The notes below the pieces were generated by a model. That model was not told the DNA's origin, made no database searches, and was given only the letters and a program-made list of their open reading frames with translations. Source: Penicillium oxalicum (lineage: Eukaryota; Ascomycota; Eurotiomycetes; Eurotiales; Aspergillaceae). Taken from it: a stretch of 64,000 nt of DNA. This document shows, in pieces, positions 1 to 11,356 of this stretch. The stretch covers positions 1,426,001 through 1,490,000 of the forward strand of contig NC_064656.1 in the NCBI RefSeq assembly GCF_001723175.1, given 5' to 3'. Each line of letters begins with the position of its first letter. Within the stretch, counting starts at the first letter, position 1. Both the position numbers and the translations under genes were made by a program.

Positions 1-419
1 TGCGATACAGAATGATCGGCTGGTACGGCGCATCCCGCGATTCATCTTTCTCATGTCCCTCCCCAACTGACAAGCCCCTCGCAGGGTTTCTTTCGTCTTT
101 TCACTTCAGTCCTGGCTCGGCGAGTCCTCCGAACAGAAGAAGACTGCCGCGACTCCAGCATATATGTCGGTCTTCATGTCCTGTATGTCACGTGGCCCAT
201 TGCTCAGAGGACGGAACGTTGGGAAAGCAAGCTAACAAGCAGGATTTTTGTATAGTGATGGCCCTTGCTGTCGTACGTATATCTCTTTCGATGCGAAATC
301 ACAAGCAAAATCTCGCGCATTCTAATCAGACTTGACAGACCTATTTCCCCCTGTTCCTGCCTCCTCAGGCTGCCCAGGGTACCGCCGCCAGCCCCCCTGC
401 TCCTTCGCCCTCGCCCTGA
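1..419 (+). CDS. Possible 3' exons of a gene entering from the left edge (unresolved)
   Basis: A pyrimidine tract ending in CAG at 366-368 is followed by 17 in-frame codons and a TGA at 417-419. They read as a short Ala/Pro/Ser tail (AAQGTAASPPAPSPSP), which looks like the last exon of a gene whose body lies left of the window. A strong GTATGT donor sits at about 184-189. Joining it to the acceptor at 368 keeps frame with an open frame starting near position 12. Other joins are also possible, and I recognise no family. The existence of coding sequence here is an inference from the splice-like signals and the composition of the tail. It could equally be non-coding DNA upstream of eIF1. Confidence 0.25.
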
Positions 420-1358
420 TTTACTTCTCGTTTTTGATACCTCTCATTGCAAGTATATTGGCATCTCTGTCTTGCTGTGAGCCGAGTCGCAATGCTGTTC
501 ATGGTCTCGGCAACGCATGCGCGCTTCCTGGCAAACCGAGTCGGGTGGTGTGGAGAATGCGCGCTCGCTCGCTGACTGGGATGTTATACTTGAATGAATT
601 CCCATGTACTAATAACTTAAAGAATGGAGAAAAGGTCATTGAAGTCAACGGGGATCATATTGGCAACACAGATGCCTCGCAGATTACCGAGGGATCTATG
701 CGCTCGCGTAACGCTGAGGAATTTCGATTTTTCAGCAAGTCGAGTTACACTTGGAGCGTTGTGTCGGTTCCGAATAACCACCAATGGATTCGGTCTCTGA
801 CTGTGTTTGCCAGTTAGACCCTACAGATCGTGGAACGCCGAGAGAACCTCCTAGCTCTGAGCCTTTCTATTTCTTAGACAACCCTCTCCCAGTGTCCGAG
901 GACAGTCATTCTTCCAACTCTATGGCACGGGTGGGCAGCATTATCCAAACATAGTACTGAGGGACATCCATAAATCTGCAGGGTACATAGCCATAGCAAA
1001 CACTACTAGACAACATGATGAATACTGCGCGCACCCTCCACGTCGATACCAGTCTGCCGGCTACCAGGAGGTACATAATCAGGTACGGCAGGGAATGGTA
1101 CATCTCCATGCGGGATCGATCCATCATGGAGGGGTCGCTTAGTCACACACCGCCTTGCAAGCTGCGCCCCACAGGGCTCAAAAGGCTTTGCCCAGTCTTC
1201 CTTCCGATTCCTTTCTGGCCTACAACCAGCACACTTCAACTCTGCACCGTCTACGACCTCTCTATCGTCCATCCTTACAGAGATATTGAATCTCCCCTCC
1301 TACGCTTTTTACTTCACAAGCCGCTTTTAAGGGCCGTTACCGACTAAAGGCCGAGTTT
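420..1358. other. Intergenic: upstream region of the eIF1 gene
   Basis: No frame here carries convincing protein sequence. The last 150 bases before the eIF1 start are pyrimidine-rich, as expected of a fungal core promoter and leader. An open frame at 332-817 begins at a non-ATG codon and resembles no family. Confidence 0.6.
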
Positions 1359-2261
1359 ATGTCCATCGAAAACCTCAAGACCTTCGGTGAGTCGCCACTT
1401 TCCCGCCGCCCCCTTTGAGCGCGTGAGCATCCCCCCCCCCCGCCCGAGGCTTCTCTATACTGTCATCGATATATCCAAGAGCTATTTTCGACGGTATACT
1501 TTTGATTGTTCAATTCGCCATTCGCACGAGGAACACCTTTGCAACGCTCCGGCGTTATTCTGTGAGGTGGTCGCTTGGATGCTCGCGCCTCGCCCTCACC
1601 CGTCTGTGGCGGGGTAAAATATCCCATCGCGGGCCAAAGCCAAAACTGACTTGTATTCTCTCCGCCTCCAGACCCCTTCGCCGAAGCCGACGAAGACACC
1701 GGCGAGACTAAACAGTCTCAGAACTACATCCACATACGGATTCAGCGTAGGTTTTCCCCTCTCTTCCCCCGCGGTCGCAAATAGCTTTCGAGCATCTCGG
1801 CGCCAAGGCGGAATCGCGAACTCTTTCAGGGGTGGGCACGTGCTAAATACCTCATACAGAACGCAATGGTCGCAAGACTCTGACTACTGTTCAGGGACTT
1901 CCCAAGAAGTTTGACCAGAAGAAGATCCTGAAGGTCATCAAGAAGAAGTTCGGTATGTTTCCTTCCTGCTTACGATGATCGCTGGGCTGTCGGCGTCTAC
2001 GTTCATTTTATTTTCTGGGGGAAGACACCAAGCTAACCTTTCGCTAGCTTGCAATGGCACCATTGTCACTGACACCGAGATGGGTGAGGTGATTCAGCTT
2101 CAAGGAGATCAGCGTAAGGATGTCCAGGAATTCTTGACCGACAAGAAGGAAGGCCTTGAGCTGGATGCAAAGACCATCAAGGTATGTCACTCCGTCACGG
2201 TTCACCCCAGGTCCCAAAGCGCGTCCCGCTCACATGCATCTGCCAGGTCCACGGGTTCTAA
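1359..2261 (+). CDS. sui1: Translation initiation factor eIF1 (SUI1)
   Basis: Five exons (1359-1386, 1672-1746, 1860-1952, 2048-2181, 2247-2261) give 114 residues, the usual length for eIF1. The protein starts MSIENLKTFDPF and ends KTIKVHGF. The SUI1 fold covers roughly residues 28-110, with the conserved basic stretch NGRKTLTTVQGLPKKF and the segment after it, KILKVIKKKFACNG. eIF1 binds the 40S subunit near the P site, keeps the scanning complex open and enforces AUG selection. All four introns have GT donors (GTGAGT, GTAGGT, GTATGT, GTATGT) and AG acceptors. The last exon codes for only four residues and the stop. The first intron is the longest (285 bp) and contains a run of C at 1431-1441. 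The identification is firm because the conserved frame is restored at every junction. Confidence 0.97.
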
Positions 2262-3119
2262 TCCCCTCATAATGCCTTGTTCCGGTCCCTTCTTCCCAGT
2301 CTACATTGCCCAGTGAGCGGTGGGAATAGGAAGCACGCTATGTGTCCCCCTAGCCGCCGGCCGCGCTTCCAGCCGGCCCAGTCCGTTGGTCCAACTTCTT
2401 GCTTTCTGATCCTCCCAAACCACCTATGCCTGGCGTGTTAGACGTGGGCCCTGTCGAAACGTTAGCACGTCTTTTCCCACTCGGCCTTCCACTATTATGA
2501 GATCTCTCGGCGGGTTCGATCCCAGCATGATCGATGGGATGAGGCGTGTTTTACTTGTCGATTTTATCTTTATCCAGAAGAACGGGATTATGACGGAACG
2601 AGGCGTTGGTAGATACCCATAACTGCATAGACAGTCGATGTTTATTGTTTTTGACACTATTTGATATCTGTTCTCGTGACCTTGTCACTTTGTGTACTGT
2701 TTTTGTCTGACCTCTCTGTGGTCGTGACGATCCATTTCCCTTGTTTTCGTGGCTTCAACAAAGCGGTCTATCTCATTCCAAGTAAAAGCACTTGGACGAG
2801 AGTGGAATTTTGCACAATCTGAAATTGTTCTCATCCCAGTCAGGAAATCTTTGAAAGTACTCATGCCCTTTTTAGTTCCAACATGGAGGATATCAGGAGA
2901 CGTAAAAGTCACCCTTCCGTCTCCCGTCGGCTTCTAGTTTCATTCCAAATGACAGGACACCGAAGTTAAACCCGTAGGTTCTGACAGCGAAGTGGAAAAA
3001 GCTGTGTGGTATAGTAGTAACTTGGACCGACGGCTAACATTGCTGAGAGAGAGATTCCAAGGGATATGAAAGAATGAAGAAACGCCAACCGAAAAAAGGG
3101 CAATGTGTGGGGACAACCA

Positions 3120-3155
<36 letters not shown>

Positions 3156-3215
3156 AGAGAAAAGGAAAGGAAAGTCAAATACGCGAACGAAAGAGGGGTA
3201 TCATGAACCCGGAAT
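2262..3215. other. Convergent 3' regions of eIF1 and EOS1
   Basis: This stretch between the two stop codons holds the 3' untranslated regions of both genes. No protein-like frame was found. A T-loop-like string near 2514-2526 was checked as a tRNA and rejected. A GA microsatellite lies at 3121-3159. Confidence 0.7.
3121..3159. repeat. GA dinucleotide microsatellite
   Basis: Two nearly perfect GA runs separated by a single interruption lie 57 bp beyond the EOS1 stop codon, probably in its 3' untranslated region. Confidence 0.95.
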
Positions 3216-4459
3216 TTACAACTCGCCGATGGCTCGACCATCCGCGACGCGCATGCGTAAAAAGATAGCAACCGCCCAGTCCCATAATTTGCGAGTAATC
3301 ACGAAGACGGGGACCTCGGGCTCGTTCTCCCGAGTGAGATGGAGCTGGAGAAGGAGCGAAGACATGCTGAGAAAACTGGCAGCGGAGACGACGAGTAAGG
3401 ATGCTGCTGTCTCTCGTTTAATTTTGGCGTGGTTTTGCGTGGCATGGTAAAGAAAGGTTAAAGTCTACCGGTTGATGGAGCATGTAAGTAAGGACCCGTG
3501 AGATACCGACGCGCGGTGACTGCTTGAAGGATCCGGGGAGCACGACGTACGGTGGTGATGGAGATCCAGGCAGGAAGAAGAAGCCGAGGATCAGAAGATG
3601 CGCCAGACAAGTAGAGAACCCAAGAAGTAACATATGCAATGAGACCATTCGTTGTCAGAAGCCGGATGACAACAGCAGGCGGAGTGTAATTCAAAAGCCT
3701 GCCGGAGGGAGAAGATTAGCAATCGATCCAAGTCATTCAACCCCATGCACACTTGACACGGATTGGGACAGGTGTCAAGAAGGGAGAAGGTATGCAATCA
3801 CTCACCATCGAGACATCATACAATCAGCGAAAAAATAAGAGAGATAGGCGGATGCGCAGCACTAGACACCCAATTTAGTCCGAGTCCCCCACCGTGGTAG
3901 ACCAAGCAGATTGAGCATCCTACATACCCACATGATAGCCAATGCAACTTCGGTAACTCGAAATCTCCTTTCGACATCCCAATCCTGCCCGACACTTCCA
4001 ACAATAGCGGCCGCCCAGCCTTCTCGCCCGATTCCCGGTCGGATACGCAGCAACTCAGCCAGAAAGGTGAAGGCGCACCGTAACCCCCACCAGGCAGCGG
4101 GAAGCGTACTCAGAGCACGGCATACAAGCAGCGGAATGTGCCATCTTCGGTCTACTCCAAGAATGACCGCTACCCGCGGATGCAATGGTGACGACAAATT
4201 CTGGCCAACATCGCTGCCGTGTGGGGTACGGGGAGTATCGGAGGTGGGGGATGGACGGTCGGCGGCGGGACTCGGTTTCGACGCCACTTTCTTGAAGATT
4301 TGGCCCTGACCTGAGGGCGCAAAGGGTCGAAGGTGCTCTGGCGAGGGAGGAATATGTGTCCGACTCAAGTTTGGTGAGCTCGAGGTGTGTGCGGGAGGCG
4401 AGTACGGTGGTGGAGAGGCATTACGAAGAGGAGCCAGACTTTTGACTTGGTCGCGGCAT
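3216..4459 (-). CDS. eos1: EOS1-family ER membrane protein (N-glycosylation-linked)
   Basis: The proposed exons are 4459-4425, 4363-3928, 3861-3806, 3698-3551 and 3464-3216, giving 307 residues. After a Ser/Pro-rich N-terminus of about 70 residues comes the conserved core. It begins LHPRVAVILGVDRRWHIPLL and continues through several hydrophobic segments, including SYFFADCMMSRW and NYTPPAVVIRLLTTNGLIAY. It closes with a Leu-rich segment and the tail VADGRAIGEL. In yeast, Eos1 is an ER membrane protein linked to N-glycosylation and oxidative-stress tolerance; its biochemical role is not settled. Exons 2-5 are well supported because each junction restores family sequence. Exon 1 is tentative. 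The long open frame of exon 2 has no in-frame ATG, and the only nearby ATG (4459) needs a 61 bp intron with a GTAATG donor and a weak TTGAG acceptor. The gene is divergent from the mitochondrial Mba1-like gene. Confidence 0.85.
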
Positions 4460-4961
4460 ATGCGACCGCCGCGCAAGATCGGAGAAATTTCGTGTTGTGA
4501 AAGATGGTCGCTCCAAAGAAGGGATCGGAAGGAAATGAGCTTGATCCAAAGCTCGCTTGATGCGATGTGAATGGGCCAAGTCGTCGAGTCCCCTGAGCGA
4601 TAGTTTATTTTCTGACGTGGGGCACACAAAAAGTCAATTGACCAACCAAGTGGAATCGATTGAGCGTGCAACGCTGATCAGGATACGCAACGGGCCACAG
4701 AATGACCACTGGACACTTTCAATTCCCCAAGGACAAAAGAGAGAAAGCGTGAGTGCTGGTAAATCAGCAAAGACCTCTGCTGTCGACGGACTTTCCTAAA
4801 GACAATCTACGGGAGGGGAGCCACTCGTGAAATTGCGGAGATCACACGTGACCTCACCCGCGGATTTTCTTGGGTCCTTCTTTCTCTCCGGCCTTGGATG
4901 CGCTTTGCGGCCGAGGATCTCAGTAGTCAAGAACAACAACAACCCCGAGTTGCAGCGCGCA
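4460..4961. other. Divergent promoter between EOS1 and the Mba1-like gene
   Basis: This is about 500 bp between two divergent starts. The minus-strand frame of EOS1 exon 2 stays open upstream to about 4675 but contains no ATG. Part of this stretch is therefore probably EOS1 leader. Confidence 0.6.
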
Positions 4962-6169
4962 ATGGCGTCCTCACTACGACTTCAAGCGGACGCTCTCGTC
5001 TTCAGCAGTCGTCACACCTCCAACATCACCCACTTCATCGCCGTCAACTCCCGTCAACAGCAAAGCCGTACCTTCTCGGCGGCGGCGCAACGATGGGCCT
5101 ACCGAACCACAAACTTCCGTCCCAGTAGCGTGTCACAACCGTCTCTGAAGTCGCGCGCAAAGGATGTGATGAGACATCAGCTACCGAATGATATTGGCTT
5201 ATTGCCCGGCACATTTGTTCGGCCTTTGTGGAGGGATATGCCATCAATTTTCAAGGATCCGCGGGACCGGCTCCGGATGGAATGGACCTGGATGAAGAGT
5301 GTCTTCCAGGGCTATGCCAGGTATGTTTGCCTTGGTCTATCTTGTCTCTTTTCTCTGCGGCGCTGTATGCATGTACATGAGAGAATTAGAGAAGCAAAGC
5401 AGAGTGCCAAAACATGTTCGATTGACTAACCTGAACACAGTCTGTTGATGTACTGCAAGAAGGATCTCAGTAACCTTCCTTTCATCGCAAATCAACTACA
5501 ACAACCTCACATCGGATCATTTGCCCTACCTTTCTTCAAACTGTTCCACAGTGTCCCCCGGCGTGCACTTGCCAAGTCCTTGTACACTCAGATGTACACC
5601 TACCTTGCCGAGTAAGCCTGCTCCCCCGTCTAGATGATACACTATACACTCCATCGGAATACATCTGTTCTGACATACTCGGCGCCAAACCTAGGGGTAA
5701 CATTGCTGGGATCAACCGAATCTGCTGCGAGAAGCTCGCTCAGAAATTGACCGCCCAGATTCAGAACCGTCCCTCAACCGAAAAAGTTTCCTGGAAGCTC
5801 GTCGGCGACAAGTTCCGCGGCGCTCGCGTGATGGCTGATCGCGCCATCAAGATTCCCGACATGCCCAACTCTGGTATTCGCCAGGTTGTTGTCCGTCTGT
5901 CGTCCAGACAAGCCGTCACCAAGACCACTGCTGGCCAGAGCGCCGCCTCGCAAGAAGTGACCCCCGCCGCAAAGGAGCAGGACTGCCTGGAGTACGTTGT
6001 TATTCAGCAACTGGTGTGGCATGGCAAGGAAGCCGAGTGGCAGATTTGGGGCACCACAAATGCAATCGACATGAAGACCCTGAACACAGACCCGGCTTTT
6101 GCCCCGGGTCTATCCACCCTCGACCGTCTCGAGGCCATGAGGAGCATGGGACCCAGCAACCGCCAGTAA
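4962..6169 (+). CDS. Mitochondrial Mba1/mL45-like protein (Tim44-like domain)
   Basis: Three exons (4962-5320, 5441-5611, 5695-6169) give 334 residues. The first 60 or so are rich in Ser, Arg and Ala with almost no acidic residues (MASSLRLQADALVFSSRHTS), a typical mitochondrial presequence. Past it is LPNDIGLLPGTFVRP and then an aromatic and basic helix-rich region that resembles the Tim44-like fold shared by Mba1 and the ribosomal protein mL45. In yeast, Mba1 sits on the matrix face of the inner membrane and helps dock mitochondrial ribosomes for insertion of newly made proteins. The conserved C-terminal strand pattern (YVVIQQLVWHGKEAEWQIW) fits that fold. An upstream in-frame extension exists from 4827, but the ATG at 4962 gives the better targeting peptide. 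The exact subfamily (Mba1 or mL45) is inferred. Confidence 0.85.
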
Positions 6170-7076
6170 AATTACGATTCGAGCGTGCGTGTTGCACACT
6201 GAAGGGCTGTGGTGCGGAAACCTTTTTATAATCTCCCTCTTCTCCTTCCCCATCTTGTTTCAAATTGATTCTCAATCATCTCATCTCCCCGTCCCCTCCG
6301 GTCTTGCTGCGTCGTGTCATGTCGTGTTGTACCATGTTGAGTCGAGTCAAATCCTGGATGGAGTGGAGTCAGCAATTTCTATCCATGGTCTGATGTTGTT
6401 GCCCGGGGCGTTTTGTGCTTTCATCATTCTCTCCGTGTCTTTCTTGATTTCTGGACCCTTGTCATATCTAGCCAGCCATATAGAGCATCTACGAAATGTA
6501 TTATAGTCATCATGTACCAAAAAAAACCTTTATCTGTGAATCATGGTGATCGGGAAGATTTTACTTTGTCCTGTGCGGTATATATTCACACATAGGTACT
6601 GCCTAAATTCCGTAACCGAGAGAATAGCGATCTCAAGAACTCCCCGCCGAGGTCTGATTTGCGAAGCCTATGGAGCTTCAGCCCTGAGATGAATACAAAA
6701 GAATACAAGGGCATGGAAGTCGCGCATGACGTGCTTGGAAATACGCCCAGAAATTCTTGGACGCTACGAAATCCTACTTATATGAATGAGGAAAAATAGC
6801 ATTGGGAATCAAAACAAGAAGGGGTAAGGATAAGAAAGAGGCTAAAGCAACGGGATGAAGTCTCAAGGGGGGAAAAGAAAGGGGGAAAAAAGAAGAGGGG
6901 GAAAGGAAAAGGGCACGAAAAAGAGAAAGGAGGACGCTGCTGCTCATCACCAGAGCGTACTGACTACCCAGAACCTAACTTCTCGCATAGGACATGTCCC
7001 ATGCGAACCGAAGCAAGCTCGGGAGAACCGAAAGGGTCCCACCCTCAGATCACAGAGTGAGCGACGAGCGAGTGAG
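6170..7076. other. Convergent 3' regions; purine-rich tract
   Basis: These are the 3' regions of the Mba1-like gene and the RhoGAP gene. A strongly A/G-rich stretch lies at about 6830-6935. No protein-like frame was found. Confidence 0.65.
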
Positions 7077-9625
7077 CTAGTCATCGTCGAAGATCTGGAA
7101 GGTGTTGTTGAGGATCGTTTCGATCACCCGTACTTGCCAGCCCGCATCGGCAATGTTGCCCCCGGAGTTGGCGCCCATCAAGGTTGGCCTGCAGTGATGT
7201 GAGCGGTGGTGAAATTCAAAGGAGAGCTGAGAACAGTGACTTACCCGAAGCAGATGGCCAGGTTTCCCGCGTTCATGCGGTTTGAGGTGTAGTGCTCCTG
7301 CACCTTATTCAGATGCTATGACTCGGGTTAGATGGTCTTCATACGTGGCTAAGTACGGGCAAGAGGGCAACTCACCAGGATCACAGCCCTCAGAGTCGCA
7401 TAGTGAGCGTCCGGGAGATTGTTGATGAGTGCGTGGCACTGGTCACGCCGTTGGGTGTCATCATCGATTCCTGTGAATTGAATGTCAGATACAGATGTCC
7501 CACATTACATGGTGTAAGTGAAAAACTCACGAGCGGCATCGATGAAGTCAGAGTAATACTCCGAGGTGAAGAGAGGGTCGGGCAGCTCTCGGAAGAACTG
7601 CTTCACCAGGCCAGCCACGCTGTTGACATCGTGGAAGAAGTGCTCTGGGCTGGTAAAGTCAACCGAAGAGGCATCTAGATGTGATGGTTTAGCCAATCTG
7701 GTAGAAGATATTTTTGAAAACGGGGGGTGGGGGATGAGTCTATTGAGACGAGACTGACCGTTATCGAAGAGAGCCTTCAGGTGGTTGATATGATTTGCGC
7801 TGCCCGATAGTCGGTAAATACCCTCGGTCTCCAGACCAAAGAGTTCCACTGCCTGGAAACACTGGTAGACAAGAAGAGGCACCGCAGTCTTGTCCCGCTC
7901 ATACAGGTCGTTCAAGGGCACGCCAAATACGGGGTTCAGAGGCGGCAGATTTGGCGCCCCCTGTGAACGTGACTGCCACTGACCCATATCTGCGGCTGGC
8001 GCAGGTGTAGTTACAGGTGCGGGTGCAGCTACAGGTACCGGTGCAGGTGCAGGTGTTGAAGAAGGCACAGGAGCGTCGTGAGCAAACGGCCCTGAAGTAG
8101 GGTAAGGAGGTTGAGCAGAGGGTGTGGGCGCTGACTCGACTGGGACAGGATAAGGCAGTGGTTGGAAGCGATCAGTGCTGGCGTTTGAAGGGGGCTGAGG
8201 AGATGCGAGGGAAACATTTTGCTGAGAGAAATTCTGAGGCGCGGTCAATTGAGGCTTGACTTGAGCGCTGGCCTGCGATGGCTGGCCGGTGGCCGGTGCT
8301 GTGGCCGGTGGACCACCGCCGAGTGTAGGATGACGCTCGTACTTCACTTCGGGCCCGGTAATTGCTCCGGGGTTCCCTTCGTGGCTGAGCACATAGTCAT
8401 GGAAGTCCTTTTGGTTGTCCACTTGACGCACAACCTCAGCCAGGCTCTTGGGAGCAATCGACCCGTTGTCGGCCTTCATTGGACAGACGCAGAGACCCTG
8501 ACCAAGCAGCAGCTTTTCGCTGAACGTAGCTGCAACAGTGTTAGCCGGGCACTCACATACTGCGCATTTGGGAGGGAGCGAAAATCTGCCAGCGCTTACC
8601 AAACTTCTGTTGTTGCAAGGTTAATCCGGAGTCACACTCCGCGATCAGCTGTTGGAGGTTGTGCACTGTCTGCGGTCTATGGGTTGACAGGAGTTCTTGT
8701 CGTGCAGTCTGGGCAGCCTGCACCTTGGCCGCATAATCACTATCCGCATTTTGAACTTTGCGCAACAGATCCTCTTCATGCTGGGCTGCCGACTTGTGAC
8801 CTTTCAGGCCAAATTTTCCCCCCGTCTTGTCGCCTGTGCGCACACGATCGTACTGTTCGGCCAAGGAGTCATATTTGGCCTTGGCCTTTTCCGCCTGGGC
8901 CTCCGCATCCATCACTTTCTTCTCCGCAGCAAGCCCAGTTTGCTTCCATTGTTTCCGGCCCCGTTCAATGTTGCTTGACAGCTCGTGTAGGTCATCTGCC
9001 ATCTGCTGCAGGGAGACCGAGAACTGAAGTCCATGATCGGCCATTCGCTCTTGCAGGCGATGGATATCCCGATAACTGGCACTGTAAGTACCCTGTCGAT
9101 TTTCGGTTCGTTGAGCGGCATCACTGATAGCGCGCGATAGTTTGCGGAGCCCCTGAGCATGCTCTTCTTCCAAAGCCCCTCGCTTCTTTAAGAATGAGGA
9201 GAAATCCTGCGCAGAATGATCTTAGCGCATGCAATGTGCCAGCGATCACATCTTTCGCCATGCTGGTGTTATCAACTATGACGTACCTTGGCGGAGGCAA
9301 CGCTCTGCTTCAAGCGAGCGAGGAGGGTGGTGACTCCGATCTAGTCGTTGTGGTGCTCACACGGTCAGCAACGGGGCCCAAGACAACAGCATGCAAGGCG
9401 ATTTGCGCCCTGGATGTACTGTCGCTGTGATGAGTCTGGCGCACTCACCTCTGAATAAATGACTTTGTCCAAACGAGCTTTAAGCTCATCGGAGATTGCA
9501 GGCTGTGGCTGCGAGTGCGACGGGGGCTGCTCCACTGCCGAGCCAGAGGAGTGACCGCCGCTTGAGGGAGGTGGTTCCGACAGCATTGGTGGTACGTTGG
9601 TGTCCATGGGAGTTGAGTCGGCCAT
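7077..9625 (-). CDS. rgd1: F-BAR and RhoGAP domain protein, Rgd1 type
   Basis: Eight exons (9625-9449, 9340-9287, 9206-8600, 8529-7759, 7674-7531, 7470-7376, 7315-7245, 7188-7077) give 676 residues. Residues about 40-300 form an F-BAR (FCH) coiled-coil domain with segments such as LLARLKQSVASAKDFSSF and EEEHAQGLRKLSRAI; such domains bind and bend membranes. A Pro/Ala/Val-rich linker follows at about 330-470. The RhoGAP domain covers about 480-660. It begins FGVPLNDLYERD, has GIYRLSGS near residue 519 holding the arginine finger, and ends with the block GPTLMGANSG. Rgd1 in yeast accelerates GTP hydrolysis on Rho3 and Rho4 at sites of polar growth; the target here is inferred. The start at 9625 (MADSTPMDTN) is the first ATG. 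All seven introns have GT-AG ends. A Rac GTPase gene lies 4.4 kb away. Confidence 0.93.
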
Positions 9626-11356
9626 TGTCCACAATGCTGTTCCTGGCTACCGAAGAAGAGAGGACGCAAAGTTCCAGAAGAGGGGAGGAAAATCGCAATG
9701 GGTGATAGCCACACAGCCACTGCGGAATGGATCTATTCTTGTCGAATGACACCAACACGGTGAATGCTTGGCAGTGGGGATGGGGTGCGGACCATCAATG
9801 AGGTCAGTTGCGACTCGCTGGGGGTGTTGGCGGTGGGTCTGGAGAGTGGGAGAATGCTGGAGCCTGCTTTTTGTTTCTCTCTCTTTTTTTTTGTGAATGA
9901 TGATATCTTGTGCTTTTGTTTTTAGGGAAGTAGGATGAGGCTTCTTTTAGCTTCTCTGGAGGGCCAGCGGGTTGTGAAACTCTGATGATGAGAATGCGAA
10001 GACGCGTGGTCTGATGAACATCAAGAGGAACTACACTACAGAGATCTGTTCACGTGCATACGGAGGAGCATACGAATCTCAGTGGCACCCGCACTGGTTC
10101 CTGGCTGGAGACGGAGTAAGTGATGATCCGAGATCTTAGCAGCCTCCAATCAAAGCTTCGATGGTTGTCCTGAAGATCCGAGGACACACGATGTGCTCTG
10201 AAAAGTCTCTGGTAGCTCTCGGTGATTGGCAGGCTAATAGAGCTTATGGACAGACTGATCTGCACGGGAACAACTGCTTTTTACATTGCCTTACCATATG
10301 ATTGAATTGAGATCTGTTAACTGCTATCAAATGTCTCCGGGTCAGCATCAATGCGTGAGGAACTATGATAGCGCAGTACCCTATGGTCCAGTCTGGTTTA
10401 ATTGTCCCTTCCCCCTCTATATGCGAGAGAGACGATGATTGCCTGGAGGAGAATCTCTGAATGATGATATCCGAGATATTTGTCATGACAAGGTTGCGAT
10501 AAGCGCGTAGATAGGTCCATCATCCCGCAGTTTAACCATCGTTCCCGAATGAGGTGGTTCTCCTAATATCGTGTGACTGGAGCGTCTCCGCCCCAGATCC
10601 TCACAAGTTGACTGGATCATTTCCTTATCTGATCGTATCACAAGGTGAATATGACCCTGAAGAACCACAATGTCTCCCCCAAATTTGTGCTTAGTGCTTA
10701 CTGCGTGCTGCTTACCAGTTCAACCCGATCTCCCACTAAGCTACCAGGGAGCTCGGTGGATCCCTTCCAGAGTGCCGCAGCTCAGATTCGTCCTGCCAAT
10801 TGCAAAAAGAGCCGAATGCAGAGCTTTGGAGAAGCATGATGATTGTGGTGGTATGCTCTTCGGGCAAGGGACTGGTCAGTTCGAGTGTGGACGCCACGAC
10901 CGTTAAATGTCCGCTTGATTCCCGGGGAATTTCCCCCACATCATCAAAGCTGACTTGTTTGCTTTGGAAGACCTCTGTGTACTCATGTCAGGTGATACTG
11001 GCTATTGTCACGGCGAGAAATAGTCTGATTTTGTGTATCACTAGAGATAAGCATTCCACTGAGCTGGACGTTTAGTTCCACCGTCCAGAAAATCTGGAGA
11101 TCAGCCGGTCGGATCGCCTCATTAGGTGGGCGTTGACCCACATCTGTTCTGGCCGAGGTTGCCGGCTACTGATGTGATGGATGAAACTTGATAAGAAGTC
11201 GAGCAACCAGGACTGTAGAATGCTTTTTTCCATCCTCATACATCCGTGGACTTGATTTCAGTTCAACCCTCGTCTCCTCGGTACCTTAGGTCCTCCTCCA
11301 TCTGATAACAAGACCTAGCACTTTCGCAATTGGTCACCGACCAGTCCCACGCCATC
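9626..11356. other. Intergenic between RhoGAP and ABM-fold genes
   Basis: This is 1.7 kb between two divergent starts. The first 300 bases beyond the RhoGAP start include T-rich runs near 9880-9935 and probably form its leader. I found no coding or RNA gene in the rest. Confidence 0.55.

Noticed and set aside
332..817. 161-codon open frame left of eIF1
   Set aside because: It begins at a non-ATG codon, resembles no family, and its hydrophobic part comes from reading a probable terminal exon in the wrong frame and on into T-rich DNA.
2500..2545. T-loop-like string GGGTTCGATCCC suggesting a tRNA
   Set aside because: The T stem has a mismatch and no pairing acceptor, D arm or anticodon arm is present upstream.
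8219..9127. 302-codon plus-strand frame
   Set aside because: It is the complement of the F-BAR coding exons; the minus strand carries the conserved domain.
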